A DNA stretch of 64,000 nt, from assembly GCA_019203745.1 (NCBI GenBank), contig CP078104.1, positions 2,852,001 to 2,916,000 on the forward strand. The letters are read 5' to 3'. Shown here in pieces: positions 1-10,773 of this stretch. The notes under the pieces are model-generated. The model saw only the letters and a program-made list of their open reading frames with translations. It had not been told where the DNA came from and made no database searches. The number at the start of each line of letters is the position of its first letter. Position 1 is the first letter of the stretch. The stretch is from Chryseobacterium sp. E1 (GTDB taxonomy: Bacteria; Bacteroidota; Bacteroidia; Flavobacteriales; Weeksellaceae). The position numbers were made by a program, and so were the translations under genes.

Positions 1-1
1 T

Positions 2-262
2 AATAGTACTTTGTCTGTAAATGAAGCTAAAAGTATACCGATATTCAGTATATATCCTAACCCGGTAAGCAATGAACTGAATATAATCTCGTCTTCAAAA
101 TTGGAAGTAAATAAACTGCAATATAAAATTAATAACATGGCCGGTCAGCTGATACAGGAAGGGAATGTATCAAATAATAAAGTAAATGTATCTGTACTGC
201 CAAAAGGTACTTATGTTTTTTCTATTGATGGAAAAGGAACGTATAAGTTTATAAAAAATTAA
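2..262 (+). CDS. T9SS type A sorting domain protein, C-terminal end only
   Basis: This is the last ~86 codons of a gene that begins before the window; the frame is open to the window edge, so the internal TTG is not a real start. What is visible is a complete T9SS type A C-terminal sorting domain (Por secretion tail). It contains the hallmark YPNPVSNELNI, then alternating beta strands with NMAGQLIQEG and LPKGTYVFSIDG, and ends KFIKN. Such domains route cargo through the outer membrane by the type IX system and are then cleaved. The cargo portion is missing, so its function cannot be told. A hairpin terminator follows after about 35 bases. Confidence 0.85.
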   Translation, partial: NSTLSVNEAKSIPIFSIYPNPVSNELNIISSSKLEVNKLQYKINNMAGQLIQEGNVSNNKVNVSVLPKGTYVFSIDGKGTYKFIKN

Positions 263-297
263 ATGATAGAATAAGAGTTAGAAGATAATGCAAAAAG

Positions 298-326
298 AAG
301 CTCCATCTAAAGTGATGGAGCTTTTA
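298..326. terminator. bidirectional rho-independent terminator
   Basis: A 10 bp perfect stem (298-307 with 314-323) has an A-rich left flank and a T-rich right flank. It sits between the converging sorting-domain gene (+) and the lipoprotein gene (-) and can serve both. Confidence 0.8.
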
Positions 327-328
327 TA

Positions 329-763
329 TTATTGTGAAAGTTTTATAGAATAGGAAGTGGTTATAAACTTTGTAGACTGGTAAGATGAATTACAAAGCAT
401 CCCGGATAATCTGTAATTCTGATTTTTAGGAACCATTGTGTAGCCTATCTTTCCTGCTCCTATAGGAATTTTTTTAAAGAATCTGTTTCCGCTTACGGTA
501 AGAACCATATTGCACGGAGATTTGTTCTCTACGGAAATAGATGTTCTGGGGTTAGAAGGGTCATCATTATTCAAAAGATCATTAAGAACCTCAGCTGTTT
601 CAGGTTTATAGGTCTTCATCAGTTCATTATACTCTCTTGCTGTATTAGCTGCACTCCCGGAATTTCCGGCAGGATAGGAGGTTCTGACCGGATACCCTCC
701 ATAATTGACATTACAGCTGGCAAGGACTAATGAAACTCCGGCAAAGACTAATAGCTTTTTCAT
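329..763 (-). CDS. DUF6759-like lipoprotein (paralogue 1)
   Basis: A lipoprotein of about 144 residues, unbroken in this sequence. The start is placed at the MKKLLVF methionine; an in-frame ATG two codons upstream is also possible. A signal peptide ends in the lipobox LVLASC, so it should be lipid-anchored in the envelope. The C-terminal half carries ENKSPCNMVLTVSGN followed by a K-IPIGAGKIGYTMVPK stretch. This matches the C-terminal domain shared with three other genes in the window (794-1456, 2244-3007, 18182-18953), which I recognise as probably DUF6759, a family typical of Chryseobacterium. Unlike its relatives it has no HPDDPRR segment and is the shortest. Molecular function is unknown; the fold looks like a small beta domain with two conserved cysteines. 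Family assignment is by memory and mutual similarity. Confidence 0.75.
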   Translation of the reverse strand: MKKLLVFAGVSLVLASCNVNYGGYPVRTSYPAGNSGSAANTAREYNELMKTYKPETAEVLNDLLNNDDPSNPRTSISVENKSPCNMVLTVSGNRFFKKIPIGAGKIGYTMVPKNQNYRLSGMLCNSSYQSTKFITTSYSIKLSQ

Positions 764-793
764 ACCCATTTTATTTTTTTACTTTTCTTTTCT

Positions 794-1456
794 TCAAAGT
801 TTTTTTCTGGCAGTTTCCTTCAGTGCAGGCTTTGGTTCTGTTTCAGGCAGTTTAGGATTGTCAATCGTCACAAAGATACTTTTTTAATATCTTTCTGTGA
901 GATATACTTCATATCACAAACATTACTGCTAAGGGTGTAAGACCCTTTATTGATGACGATAAAATTCTCTCCGTGAGCAGGTACGGCAAGATTATAATAA
1001 TCTTTCCCTTCTATCCTGAGTACAATGTTACAGTCTGAATTATTTTTGAATAAAAGGATAGCCTCTTTGCGGGTAATGTCCTCATTGAACATGGCGTTCA
1101 GAAGCTTGACTGTTTTTTCCTTGTGTTCAGAAGAAGATTCTACAATAAGCCGTTTAAACTCTTCTGCATCATCAAGAAGCAGGGTTTCTCATGATACTTT
1201 TAGGAATATCTGAGATAATGGGCCTTGCTTCCATAGGTTTGGCTGTACGGGCTCCTTTCGTCCATTCAGCATTTTTCAGAGCGATAAGCTTTGGTTTCAG
1301 TACACTTCTCTTCGGGTCGTCAGGATGTGCGTTTTTAAGTATTCTTCAATTTCCCTGATATTTGTGCTTTTTAAGATGTCTTTACTGCCTTTCTGGGCAT
1401 ATGTAAAGCCTGGGAGTAGAAATGCGAAGAATATAATGGTTAAAAATTTTTTTCAT
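794..1456 (-). CDS. DUF6759-like secreted protein (paralogue 2), frameshifted
   Basis: Reading all frames of the minus strand rebuilds one protein of about 220 residues. It has an MKK start with a hydrophobic signal peptide ending FTYAQKG, then KDILKSTNIREIEEYL, a PDDPRRSVLKPK block, and a C-terminal domain with NNSDCNIVLRIEGKDYYN and SNVCDMKYISQKDIKK. The tail runs in another frame as IDNPKLPETEPKP and ends ARKKL. Frame changes fall near the start (poly-T before 1454), near 1335, and in the T6 run at 880-885, with others between. The order of segments matches the 2244-3007 paralogue, so it is one gene broken by indels, probably sequencing errors. It ends 18 bases before the trmB stop on the same strand. 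Function unknown. Confidence 0.65.
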
Positions 1457-1473
1457 CAATGTAGTTTATCTCA

Positions 1474-2148
1474 TCAGCTTATCCGGAATTTGATATAGGT
1501 AATTGTTTTCCTTTCGCTGAAAATAGTTCTTCGTAATACGTTTTGATATCTCTCAGATGTTCCGTGTCCGGATCATATTCGGGTGCTCCATAGATGTCGT
1601 GATGGGCTGATATAATTTCATATCCTGCCCCTGAAGGTATCCCAGAGTATAACCGTGCAGGAATTCTGAATCGGTTTTCAGGTGGATAATTCCTCCTGGC
1701 TTCAGGAACTTTTTATATCGGTTCAAAAAGTCAGGATGCGTTAATCTATGTTTGGTTCTCTTGTATTTGATTTGAGGGTCCGGGAAGGTAATCCAGATCT
1801 CATCCACTTCATTTTCGGCGAAGAAATAATCAACAAGTTCAATCTGTGTTCTTAAAAAAGCAACATTATTCATGTTATTTTCTACGGCTTCCTTTGCCCC
1901 GAACCAGAATCTTGCACCTTTAATATCGATCCCTATAAAGTTTTTTTCAGGAAATGTTTTGGCAAGTCCTACAGAATACTCTCCTTTCCACAACCTAATT
2001 CCAGAACGACAGGGTTGTCATTTTTAAAGAAATTTTCTCTCCATTTTCCTTTAAGATCAAAACCATTTAAGGCATCTTCTCTTGTAGGTTGGATTACATT
2101 CGGTAATATTTTGTTTTCTGCAAATCTTGCTAATTTATTCTTGCCCAT
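1474..2148 (-). CDS. trmB: tRNA (guanine(46)-N7)-methyltransferase TrmB, frameshifted
   Basis: A SAM-dependent enzyme that makes m7G46 in the tRNA variable loop. The start MGKNKLARFAENK is chosen over an upstream in-frame ATG because it follows a TANNTTTG-type promoter and fits the family. Motif I is VLELGCGKGEYSVGLA, split by a frameshift near 1985. Then come FIGIDIKGARFWFG (SAM acidic residue) and the diagnostic ITFPDPQIKYKRTKHRL. The C-terminus must be read in two more frames: YGAPEYDPDTEHLRDI with YYEELFSAKGK, then TYIKFRIS. This gives about 224 residues, the usual size. It lies between two DUF6759-like genes, which looks like chance. At least three indels; likely artefacts because the protein is otherwise perfectly conserved. 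Confidence 0.88.
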
Positions 2149-2166
2149 TGAGTTATAAAATGAGTG

Positions 2167-2174
2167 CAAAAATA
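2167..2174 (-). promoter_or_regulatory. trmB -7 promoter element
   Basis: Minus-strand TATTTTTG matches the Bacteroidota -7 consensus TANNTTTG and lies 19 bases before the chosen trmB start. The -33 element is unclear. Confidence 0.55.
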
Positions 2175-2191
2175 GTAAATTTTACACAAAA

Positions 2192-2222
2192 ATCTCTGTC
2201 TTTTACTTCAAAAGACAGAGAT
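2192..2222 (-). terminator. terminator of DUF6759-like gene 2244-3007
   Basis: A 12-13 bp perfect stem (2192-2204 with 2210-2222) is followed on the minus strand by a U run. It lies 22 bases after the stop of the upstream gene and insulates the trmB promoter. Confidence 0.8.
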
Positions 2223-2243
2223 ATGATTTGTTTCCTTTTAAGG

Positions 2244-3007
2244 CTATTGACTGCCGAGAGCTACAACAATGGCTCCTTGTATGGTTTTTTGAGAAGCATA
2301 TTGTGCTCCGCAGACAAGGCTGGTGAAAAGATACTGGCCTTTTGTATAACAATTGAACCCTCGCCATGAGCGGGTACTGCCAGTCTGTATTTCGTGGTAC
2401 CTACTCCTTCCATCCTTACAATAATGTTACAATCCGATTTGTTCTGGATCATCACAATACATTCTTTGGCGTTGGGATCGTTATCAAAAAGAGAGTTAAG
2501 GATTTTTACAGTTCTGTTCTGATGTTCTACAGGTGATACTGCCATCAGCATATTGAATTCCTCAGCTTCTGCATTGGGTATGGCAGCATTGGCTGAAGTA
2601 TTGACAACGAAGGTGTTTTGAGCATTGCTCGGAGTGTAAACAGTGGTCGGCTGTTTTGCAGCCAATTCAGCTTTATATTTGGCGATCTGTTTCTGCTTGA
2701 TAATGGCATTCATTTCATCAAAAGTAATTTTTGTAGAAGGCCTTCTCCGCAGTAACGCAAGCATTTCCTGCATATCTTTTACTTTCTGATCTGCCGGATG
2801 AGCGTTTTTGATGTATTCTTTCATCATTTCCATAACCCGTGGTTTCAGAACTGATCTTCGGGGATCATCAGGATGGGCATCCCTTAGAAAAGCATTGATC
2901 TCATAGATGTTATTGCTTTTAAGAATGTTGCTGTAGTCTTTCCCTCTTTTTTGGGCAGACAGGTTAAAAAACAAAACCGAGACAAGAAGTAAAAGTATTT
3001 TTTTCAT
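2244..3007 (-). CDS. DUF6759-like secreted protein (paralogue 3), frameshifted near C-terminus
   Basis: About 254 residues. A signal peptide (MKKILLLLVSVLFFNLSAQ) has no lipobox, so the protein is periplasmic or exported. Next comes a helical N-terminal region with AHPDDPRRSVLKPRVMEMM and a second NAHPADQKVKDMQEM, so the motif is repeated. A Lys/Ala-rich linker (KQKQIAKYKAELAAKQ) and a low-complexity stretch lead to the C-terminal domain with QNKSDCNIIVRMEGV and YRLAVPAHGEGSIVIQK. A one-base error in the T4 run near 2338 breaks the end. The correct tail is GQYLFTSLVCGAQYASQKT, ending VVALGSQ, matching the cysteine spacing of the paralogues. It is the best preserved member of the family here. 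Function unknown. Confidence 0.72.
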
Positions 3008-3214
3008 TAATTAATATTAGTTGTCAGTAACTACTTCTCTTAATTTGTGTTTGGTCAATTAGTTTTTATAGATAACGGAATACTGTGTTTTTTATTTTAA
3101 ACACATGATTGTGATATAAAAATAAACATATTTTTGAATATTACAGAAATATATACTGTGAAAATTATAAAATCAATAGATTGGGGCTTGAAAACTTTCA
3201 GGATTTACAATAAT

Positions 3215-3244
3215 AAAGAACCATGCGCTATGACATGATTCTTT
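3215..3244 (-). terminator. hairpin, probable terminator of gene 3285-4070
   Basis: An 11 bp stem with one mismatch (3215-3225 with 3234-3244) lies 40 bases downstream of the stop at 3285. The U run is stronger on the plus strand, so its direction is not certain. Confidence 0.5.
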
Positions 3245-3284
3245 TTATATCAGTTGTAAGGAAATATTCTTTCCGTACTTTTAT

Positions 3285-4070
3285 TTATTTGATGACTTCC
3301 TGAAGATGAGAATTTTTAAGTCTTCGCTGGTAAATCGGAAGATATTTTTCAATAGGTACCTTGATGGCTTCAAAGTTTCCGGCCAATACATAAGGCTGAA
3401 TATTTTCAGAGGTATAGACAAACTGAAGGAAGTTGTCAATTAAATTTTCAGGAATTTTAAATTTCAGGAAATAATCTTTACCTAAATAATTTTTAATCTG
3501 AGCCACAGAGCTGTTCATTCTTTCATAAGCCTGATAACGTTGTTTTTTCTTTCTCTCCCCTGAAAGCATATCATAGATGCTCTCCAGACTAAAGGTAAGA
3601 CCTCCATCTCTGAATCCGGCTACAGGCAGTTCCGGAGGAGTTCCGTCACCTTTAGGTTCAGGAAGTCCGATGACTTTTTTGAGTGCATAGGCTTTATCTT
3701 CTTTTCTCAAAGAATTGACATCATACCGAAGATTTCCGGTAGGCTTGAATCTGCTGAGTACAATTTCCTGGATTTCATAATAAGCAACCTTAAGCTCTAC
3801 CAGGTTTTTCTGCTGCATCAGCTCAGGGGTAAGCTTGATATTTTCTCTCAGTAACAATAGAGGTAAAGCGGACAACATCTCCCGGATTAGCAGGAAGCGT
3901 AAAATTACCGTTGAAATCCGTAAGAACGGTTTTCTGAGTGTTCAGATTGGTAACATATACCTGGTTGAGATATAAAATTGAATGGTCTCTAAGGAATACT
4001 TCCCGGAGTATGTTTGTGCATTAATTTTTGCAAGAAAAACCAATAGCAGCAGAGTAAACAGTTTCTTCAT
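3285..4070 (-). CDS. secreted protein with carboxypeptidase-like regulatory domain, frameshifted
   Basis: Rebuilt as about 261 residues. It has the signal peptide MKKLFTLLLLVFLAKINAQ, then a segment in another frame reading YLNQVYVTNLNTQKTVLTD, FNGNFTLPANPGDVVRFTS and IVTERK. This is the pattern of a CarboxypepD_reg-like beta-sandwich domain: a conserved turn, then G-F-L-PGD. The C-terminal ~190 residues (LTPELMQQKNLVELKVAYY onward) are helical and charged, with AGFRDGGLTFSLESIYDML and a basic KKKQRYQAYERM. This layout is common in Flavobacteriia proteins annotated only by the regulatory domain; the function of the C-terminal part is unknown. At least two indels between 3878 and 4020 separate the parts. 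It has its own promoter-like element and probable terminator, so it is likely monocistronic. Confidence 0.65.
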
Positions 4071-4078
4071 ATAATGCG

Positions 4079-4086
4079 CAAAATTA
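4079..4086 (-). promoter_or_regulatory. -7 promoter element for gene 3285-4070
   Basis: Minus-strand TAATTTTG, a TANNTTTG match, lies 8 bases before the ATG, implying a very short leader. Confidence 0.4.
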
Positions 4087-4223
4087 CATAGAAATACAGC
4101 AATTTGTGACTATTTGGATAAAGAATAGAGGTTAAAGTTATATTAAACTTTAGCATTAAATTGTTAATGAGTGTTATAAACCGGTAATGAACCTAAAAAA
4201 CACAGTACTTACGTATAAAAAAT

Positions 4224-4273
4224 GGAAGAAAGAAGGCTGAAAATTAAATAGGATTTCTTCCGGCCTTCTTCCG
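4224..4273 (-). terminator. imperfect terminator of the 4282-7676 gene
   Basis: The stem AAGAAGGC (4230-4237) pairs with 4263-4270 and can extend imperfectly; a U run follows on the minus strand (A6 at 4217-4222). It lies just after the stop at 4282. Confidence 0.5.
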
Positions 4274-4281
4274 TTTTTATA

Positions 4282-7200
4282 TTACCGGTGCTTTACAAGC
4301 AGCCAGCTTGAATGTTTTATAGAAAGGGTAGATCCGTATTCTGTCCAGGTAATGAAATACCAGTAAGTAGCAGTAGGTACATATCTGCCGCCCACTCTTC
4401 CGTCCCAGGTATATTGATTTTCACGGGTACCTCTGAAAACTTCGGCTCCATAGCGGTCAAAAATCCTGAATACGAGATTATCATTAGCCATTAGGGCAGA
4501 ATAGTTGATCACTTCATTATACCCGTCACCATTTGGAGTAATGGTATTGATCAGGTTGATGATCGCAAATGGCTTCTTCACGACCTCGCAAAACTTCGAA
4601 TCCCTTACAAATACAGTATGGGCACCTCTCGGTACATTATTAAATACATTGGAGCTTTGCCATACCACACCATCCAAAGAGTATTCATAAGGAGGTGTAC
4701 CCCTGTTACTCCAACTTTTACAGTGGTTCCTTCAATCTCAATGGAACTGATTACAGGACTAGGTAATTCAGTAACATTCACATACTGTTTGTAAACACAT
4801 CCGTTAGAGGTTAATTCTACCCAATAACTTCCTACAGGAACATTGGTGATCGAAGGTGTTGTTGCTCCCGTACTCCATAGATATCTGTCAAATCCGGGGC
4901 CGGCATCCAGGGTCGTTGTGGTTTTCGGGCATATTGCCTGGTCTTTCAGCAGGTCAGACTTTTTAGGAACTTTAATGGTAATCTTGATTGTACCCACTTC
5001 CGGACAAACTCCATTTTTTTCAAAACGGATATAATAGGTCTGAGAAGCTGTAATATTGACTGTTGCAGCAATTGGATTCACATCGTTTTGAGCATCAGTT
5101 AAAGTTCCATGGAATGTAAACGAAATATTCGGATCTAAAGTAAACTGAGGAATAAACTGAGCCAGATTTACTGTTTTGATTCCATCCAGGTCATCATCAC
5201 ATACACTTTCCGTAACGGATTTGGTGATTAATGTAAGCCTGTTTCCGATACTGAACTGTAAAGGTTTAATAACAGTAGCACATCCGTCAGGAGAATCTAC
5301 CCTGATATAGATGGTTGTTGTTGCCGTATAACTCCAGTTATTAGGAAGTGTATTTGTATTTCCGGCGTTGGCATCCGCAAGATTGGCATAGTATCTTACA
5401 TTGGTAAAATAGGCAGGGTTATTAAGAACAATACCGGTAATATTGGATAGGGTGACAGTGACGGTTCCGTCCAGATTGTCATCACAGAAAACTCCGTTGT
5501 AATTATCCAGCACAATAGCTTTGTTGAAAAGTGAAAGGGTAATCTGGGCAATATTTTTACAGCCGATAGTGTTTTTACAACAGCGTAGATGATTGTGCCG
5601 TTTGGAGCTGTATATGTATTCGGCGTACTGATCAGTGCGGCAGGATTTTCGGCCTGGGCATCTGCTAATGTAGGATAGTAAGTGATGGTAACAGGCGTAT
5701 TGTTGGTTACATTGGCCGTTGTAAGATTAAATGTTCCCTGTCCGTTGATATCACAGGCATATAATGTTACATTGGTTACGGTAAGAGCCAGGATATTAAT
5801 GGTTACGGTTACCGTTTCACAATCAGGGAAGTCAGGATCATTTCCGCAGAATGTATAGGTAAATGTATCAGTTGCTGCGGTACCCGGAGTGTTGGCGGTA
5901 TAGGTAATGACTCCTGTAGCGGGATTGATTACTGCAGTTCCAAGGGCAGGAGGAGTTGTGATGGCAACAGTACCGGGAACCGGAGTTTGGGCGGAATTGC
6001 TGAAAGCAGGTGTAATCGTCTGTGAAGTACATATATTATAAACGGCTGTACTCAGTTTTGTACAGCTTTGTACTTTAAATTGCTCCGTAACTAAAGGAGC
6101 ACAGCTTCCCATTGTCACAGAACAGGTATAATATCCGGATTGGGTAGGGCTGAAGGATGAAGAGGTGGCACCATTGATCAGGATGCCATTTCTGTACCAT
6201 TGGTAAGTGTCATAAATAATAGGGTCTACTGTAAGTACTATTCCGGGAGCACAGTCTCCACCTGATTTTAAGATAACCGGCTGGGTAGGAAATCCTGCAA
6301 AGAAACCTCCGTATCCTACCGCATCACTTCCGGCAGTGATACCCGCAGTGATTGCTTTATTGGAAACAACAGTGATGGTTCCGGTTACGTTGGGGATTCC
6401 GTAAGTAACCCAGTTGGTGGTTCCGGTCATATCATACGGGCCGGTGGCAGGCAGAGGTGTTGCGCCATTTACCGTAACAGTGGCTCCTCTTTCTGTAATC
6501 AGATTAAGTTTTGTAGGGATATTAAGAATTCCGCCGGGATTTCCGTTGGAATGAACAAAGTTCTCATTGATGAATCCCAGTTCATTGATCTGTTTGGGAA
6601 GATAGCAGTTCAAAGCAGGGATAAAATTGAAACCTCCGGTAGCCACTTCGTTTCCTGACCCGGAGTCGCCGGCTAAAATCTGATAGACATAAGCATTTTT
6701 GGTCGTTCTGATGTACAGATTATAATGGCCGTTTCCTGAAGGCTGTATTTCGTATCCGGGATTACAAAATACTTTCCGGTATTGAGGGTCGCTACGGGCA
6801 ATACTTCATTGTTGACAAATATTTGGGTGTTATCTTCAGTAGCAATGACGACAGCGCCTTCCATATTGGCACCGATGCCCCCATTACCTTTAACCAGAGC
6901 AAATTCGCTCCCGAGCCTGCTGACAGGGACTGCCTGGTCCATTAAAATATCGGAGCTTGTAGGATAGTTTCCGGCATATTGTCCGTTAAAATTTCCATTG
7001 GTCACATTAACGGGTTTGTCTGAAATAATTTTCGAACCAATAAAACCGTTGAAGTTTCCGGCAATATCCCCGATCCCGTCAATGATATAAGATTGTCCTT
7101 TGTTGAGGGTAAAAGTCATTGTTGGATTGGCAGTACCGGTGGTTCCGTTTGAAAACTGTACAGCAGGATTATATCCGGAAATAGTAACTGTTGTATTGTC

Positions 7201-7676
7201 TTCTGTAGCCAGTACACTGGTCATAAAATTCAGAATGTTGTTACTCACGGAAATAGGAACTGAAGCCGCAAAAAGCTTTTCCCCGTAGAAGGAATCCCTT
7301 TTGAAGTAATAATTTCCGCATGGTTGAATACTGAAAATCTCAGGTTGGCATAAAACGGAAATTCAGCCTTCAGGTATAATCCCTTTGTAGTGGGAGTAAA
7401 CAGATCTGTCTGCTTCGTTGTAATGATATAATCTCTTAATACATCAAATTTCTGAGGATTATTTTTACTGATATTCACCGTTCCGATCAGAACATTATTG
7501 TTGAAAATACTGACCGGGAAGGGTGTGGTTCTATTGGTAGATAAATAAAGTTTCTGATATGGATTGGTTGCGCCACTCCTGTCAATCATCGGGGCAAACC
7601 AATGCTCCCTGTCTAATTGGGCGAAAGCAGAGGTGAAAATATAAAATATAAATAAAAAAGATAGAATTTTCTTCAT
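4282..7676 (-). CDS. IgGFc-binding-like, T9SS type B sorting domain surface protein (tandem copy A), frameshifted
   Basis: About 1,130 residues, split into five frames. In order: a signal peptide ([14 protein letters not shown]); an N-terminal region from DREHWFAPM to ~residue 420 like the IgGFc-binding family ([50 protein letters not shown]); an Ig-like module near 490 ([21 protein letters not shown]); a cadherin/Big-like module near 580 ([31 protein letters not shown]); and gliding-type repeats including two DDNLDG/DDDLDG units absent from copies B and C. Then come [19 protein letters not shown], an SprB-like repeat, and a T9SS type B domain ([38 protein letters not shown]) ending SSWLLVKHR. 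The domain names follow known families; that it is an exported surface adhesin is inferred. It is first of four tandem paralogues. Confidence 0.82.
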
Positions 7677-7695
7677 TCAGTATTAGTCTTTATCA

Positions 7696-7703
7696 CAAAT
7701 TTA
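7696..7703 (-). promoter_or_regulatory. -7 element for tandem copy A
   Basis: Minus-strand TAAATTTG, a full TANNTTTG match, lies 19 bases before the ATG. The same element at similar distance precedes all four copies. Confidence 0.6.
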
Positions 7704-7740
7704 ATAATAAAAAGCATTGTGCGCTTGAAAATATGATAAA

Positions 7741-7768
7741 AAAACCACGATTTCACAATCGTGGTTTT
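7741..7768 (-). terminator. terminator of tandem copy B
   Basis: A 12 bp perfect stem with a 4-base loop, 19 bases after the stop of copy B. Its stem sequence (AAAACCACGATT) is identical to that of the copy C terminator at 10724. Confidence 0.9.
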
Positions 7769-7787
7769 TAAAAGTATTGTAGAAATG

Positions 7788-10632
7788 CTATTCTCTGTTT
7801 TTCACCATAATCCAGCCGGTGTATTTTATAGCAGTCTGTTTATTATTAGGTTCGTTCCATCCTATTTCATACCAGTAGTTTCCGGTAGGAATTCTTTTAC
7901 CTCCTGAAGTTCCGTCCCACTTGTATCCGTTGGTTTTATCTGCCTGGAAGATTTTGCTTCCGTAGCGGTCAAAAATATTACAGATCAGATTGTTTTTCAC
8001 CGCCAGGGCCGAGTAATCGATAAAATCGTTCTTACCATCTTCATTAGGCGTAATGACATTAATAAGATTAGGAACGGTAATATCTACTTTTATCGGTTCA
8101 CAGTTATAATTATCCTTTACATATACACTTACGTTTCCTCTCGCCAGATTCGTGAATACATTGGAATCCTGCCAGTTTATATGATCAATTGAGTATTGGT
8201 AAGGTGGTGTACCTCCAATTACATTGACAGTTATGGTATTGTTTGAAATATTAATATCCGAAATAACAGGCTGCTCAGAAGCATAGACTTTTACCGTCTG
8301 CATCGTTACACATTCCCCGGTCTTCAGCTTTACCCAATAGATACCGACTCCTACGTTATTAATCATCTGAGTGGTTGCTCCCGTGCTCCATTCATAGCTT
8401 TTAAAGCCAGGTCCGGCATCTAGGGTTGTTGTATCTTCCATACAGATGATTTTATCTTTAAGAACATCGGATTGTACCGGAGGGAGTACAACAAGCGTTA
8501 TCACTGCAACGCTATAGCATCCGTTTGCATTGATTACTTTTACATAAACCACTCCGTTAGGGGCAACATAATTAGCCGGAGTTAAAATTTCATTCGTTCC
8601 TGCGTGGGCATCTGTAAGAGAAGGGTAGTATTTTTAGTTACCCCTGTTGCTGTTGTAACATTTACATTGGTAAGGTTAAATAAACCTGTTGCAATATTAG
8701 ATTCAAGGAAACAGGTTCTTACAGTAGCATCATTTACTTTAGGGTTTTCTGAAACGGTAAGATTAAGTGTTATTTGTTCACAATCTGTAAAATCAGGGTT
8801 ATTTCCGCAGAACTGATAAACAATAGTGTCTGCCCCGAAATAGCCGGAATTAGGTGCATAGCTTATAACTCCTGTAGTAGGATCAAGAACTGCGTTACCA
8901 TGAGCCGGAGGAGTAAGAATCGTTACTGTCCCCGGAACTACGGTTTGAGTAGAGCTGGTGAAAGTAGGTACAATTTGTTTTACTCCGTTACATACCGTAT
9001 CGTTCAGTGTCGTTTTTTAAGGCAGGTATATACTTTATACACAGGAGTAATTACCGGAGGACATGATCCAACAGTGATTTTTACAGAATAATTTCCTGAT
9101 TGTGTGGGAGTAAAGCTGTTGGCGTTGGCGCCGGGAATAGGAATGTTTTCTCTGTACCATTGGTAGGTATCAAAACTGTCGTCCACTTCCAGAACAATTC
9201 CCGGAATACATTCCCCGTTTTGTTTGGCAATAACAGGAATAGAAGAGAATCCTGAGAAATATCCGCCGTATCCTACCACACCACTTCCTCCGGAGATCCC
9301 GGCGGTTACAGCTTTGGTGGAGGCTATGGTAACATTCCCGTAATATCCGGTACGGAATAAGATACCCAATTCGGAGTACCTGTTACCGGATAAGGTCCCT
9401 GTGCTGCAGGTAATGGAGCTCCGTTTACAGTAACTGCGGCGCCTGTTTCTGTTAAAATATTCAGCTTTACAATATGTCCGCTGAGGGTAGTAGAATAGGG
9501 AAGGTCTTTGATCTTTCCGATTTCATCAATCTTTCTTGGAAGGTAGCAGTTCAATGGAGGAATATAGTTAAAACCCAATGTGGCATTACTGGCTGCTACT
9601 CCGGCCATCAGCTGATATACATATACATTTTTGTGGTTCTGATGTACATGTTGTAATGATTGTTTCCCTGATTGATGTAATTGGTGTTGTTTACCTTGTT
9701 GACTCTGTAGCTTTCACCTTCTGCCAACGTAGCAACCGGGGTTGTTCCATTATTGATGTATACCTGAGTGCCTCCTTCTGTAGCTACAATCAGGGCATCT
9801 TCCATTCTCCGGCTGATATCTCCGTTTCCTTTTACCACTACAAATTCGTTTCCAAGACGGTCTACCGGTACAGACTGGTCCATGATAATATCAGAACCTT
9901 GATAAGAGCCACCGGCTGCCATTGCAAATTGGCCGTTGAAATTTCCGTTGGTTACCGAAATGGGCTTGTCAGATTCAATTTTAGCACCGATAAAAGCTTC
10001 TTTGTTGACTACCTGATTACCTATACCTTCAATAATATAAGACTGACCTTTATTCAAAGTAAACGTAAGGGTAGGATTGGTAGCTCCGTCCATCCGTTGG
10101 TGAAAATAATATTTGAAGAATAATTGGAAACCGTTACATGCGTATTGTCTTCCGTTGCGAGAATCCCGGTCGTAAAATTATATTCAGCGTTGAGCTCTTC
10201 AATAGGTGCTGTTACGGCATAAAATTTTGTACCGATTCCTGCCTTTCCTTTGGATGTTAAAATTTCACCATGCTGGCTTACCGAAAACCTGTAGGTTACA
10301 AAATAAGGTTTGGAACCTTTCGTGTATAAGCCTTTGTTCCCGGAGTGAACAGTTCTCCGTTGGTACTGGCTACCATTCTGTTTAAAGGAACGTTGAAAGT
10401 CTGCGGAGATCCTTTACTTATTGTGACAGTACCCAGCACGGTATTATTACTGTAGATATCCACGCTGAAAGGTGTCACGGAATCAGTAGAAAAGTAAAGT
10501 GCCTGCATAGGAGTGACTACTTTGCCAGATCTCGCTGCCATGGGTGCAAACCAATGCTCTGTGTCTCTCTGGGCAAAGAGCAGATTGATGGTTGCAAAAA
10601 ATAAGAGAAAAAAAGGGTAAAGTTTTTTTCAT
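7788..10632 (-). CDS. IgGFc-binding-like, T9SS type B sorting domain surface protein (tandem copy B), frameshifted
   Basis: About 948 residues in at least six frame segments. The start ATG at 10632 opens a hydrophobic signal peptide ending [13 protein letters not shown]. The IgGFc-binding-like region has [19 protein letters not shown] and [19 protein letters not shown]. An Ig-like module follows ([19 protein letters not shown]), then a Big/cadherin-like module ([36 protein letters not shown]), one gliding-type repeat ([14 protein letters not shown] with YYPSLTDA), and [19 protein letters not shown]. An SprB-like unit ([19 protein letters not shown]) and the type B domain ([32 protein letters not shown]) end in GWIMVKNRE. 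It lacks the two D-N-L-D-G repeats of copies A and D, which accounts for most of the ~180-residue difference. Ligand unknown. Confidence 0.82.
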
Positions 10633-10657
10633 AGACTGTAGGATATTATGGTTTTTA

Positions 10658-10665
10658 CAAAAATA
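10658..10665 (-). promoter_or_regulatory. -7 element for tandem copy B
   Basis: Minus-strand TATTTTTG matches TANNTTTG, 25 bases before the ATG. Confidence 0.55.
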
Positions 10666-10723
10666 TGAGAATAATTGATTGGTTTTTGAAATATTTTAAA
10701 TAATCTGTTAATATATTAATAAA

Positions 10724-10752
10724 AAAACCACGATTGCAGTAATCGTGGTTTT
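10724..10752 (-). terminator. terminator of tandem copy C
   Basis: A 12 bp perfect stem (10724-10735 with 10741-10752) and 5-base loop, followed by U residues on the minus strand. The stem is identical to that of the copy B terminator; only the loop differs. Confidence 0.9.
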
Positions 10753-10773
10753 CTTAACTATAGTTTCAGTAGA

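Noticed and set aside
1553..2169. trmB and other split genes as pseudogenes
   Set aside because: Combined frames restore the full conserved proteins, breaks sit mostly in homopolymers, and several are essential; sequence error is far more likely.
9578..10123. A long plus-strand open frame (181 codons) opposite tandem copy B
   Set aside because: It is antisense to clear IgGFc-binding-like coding sequence, has a biased composition and no promoter or family match.
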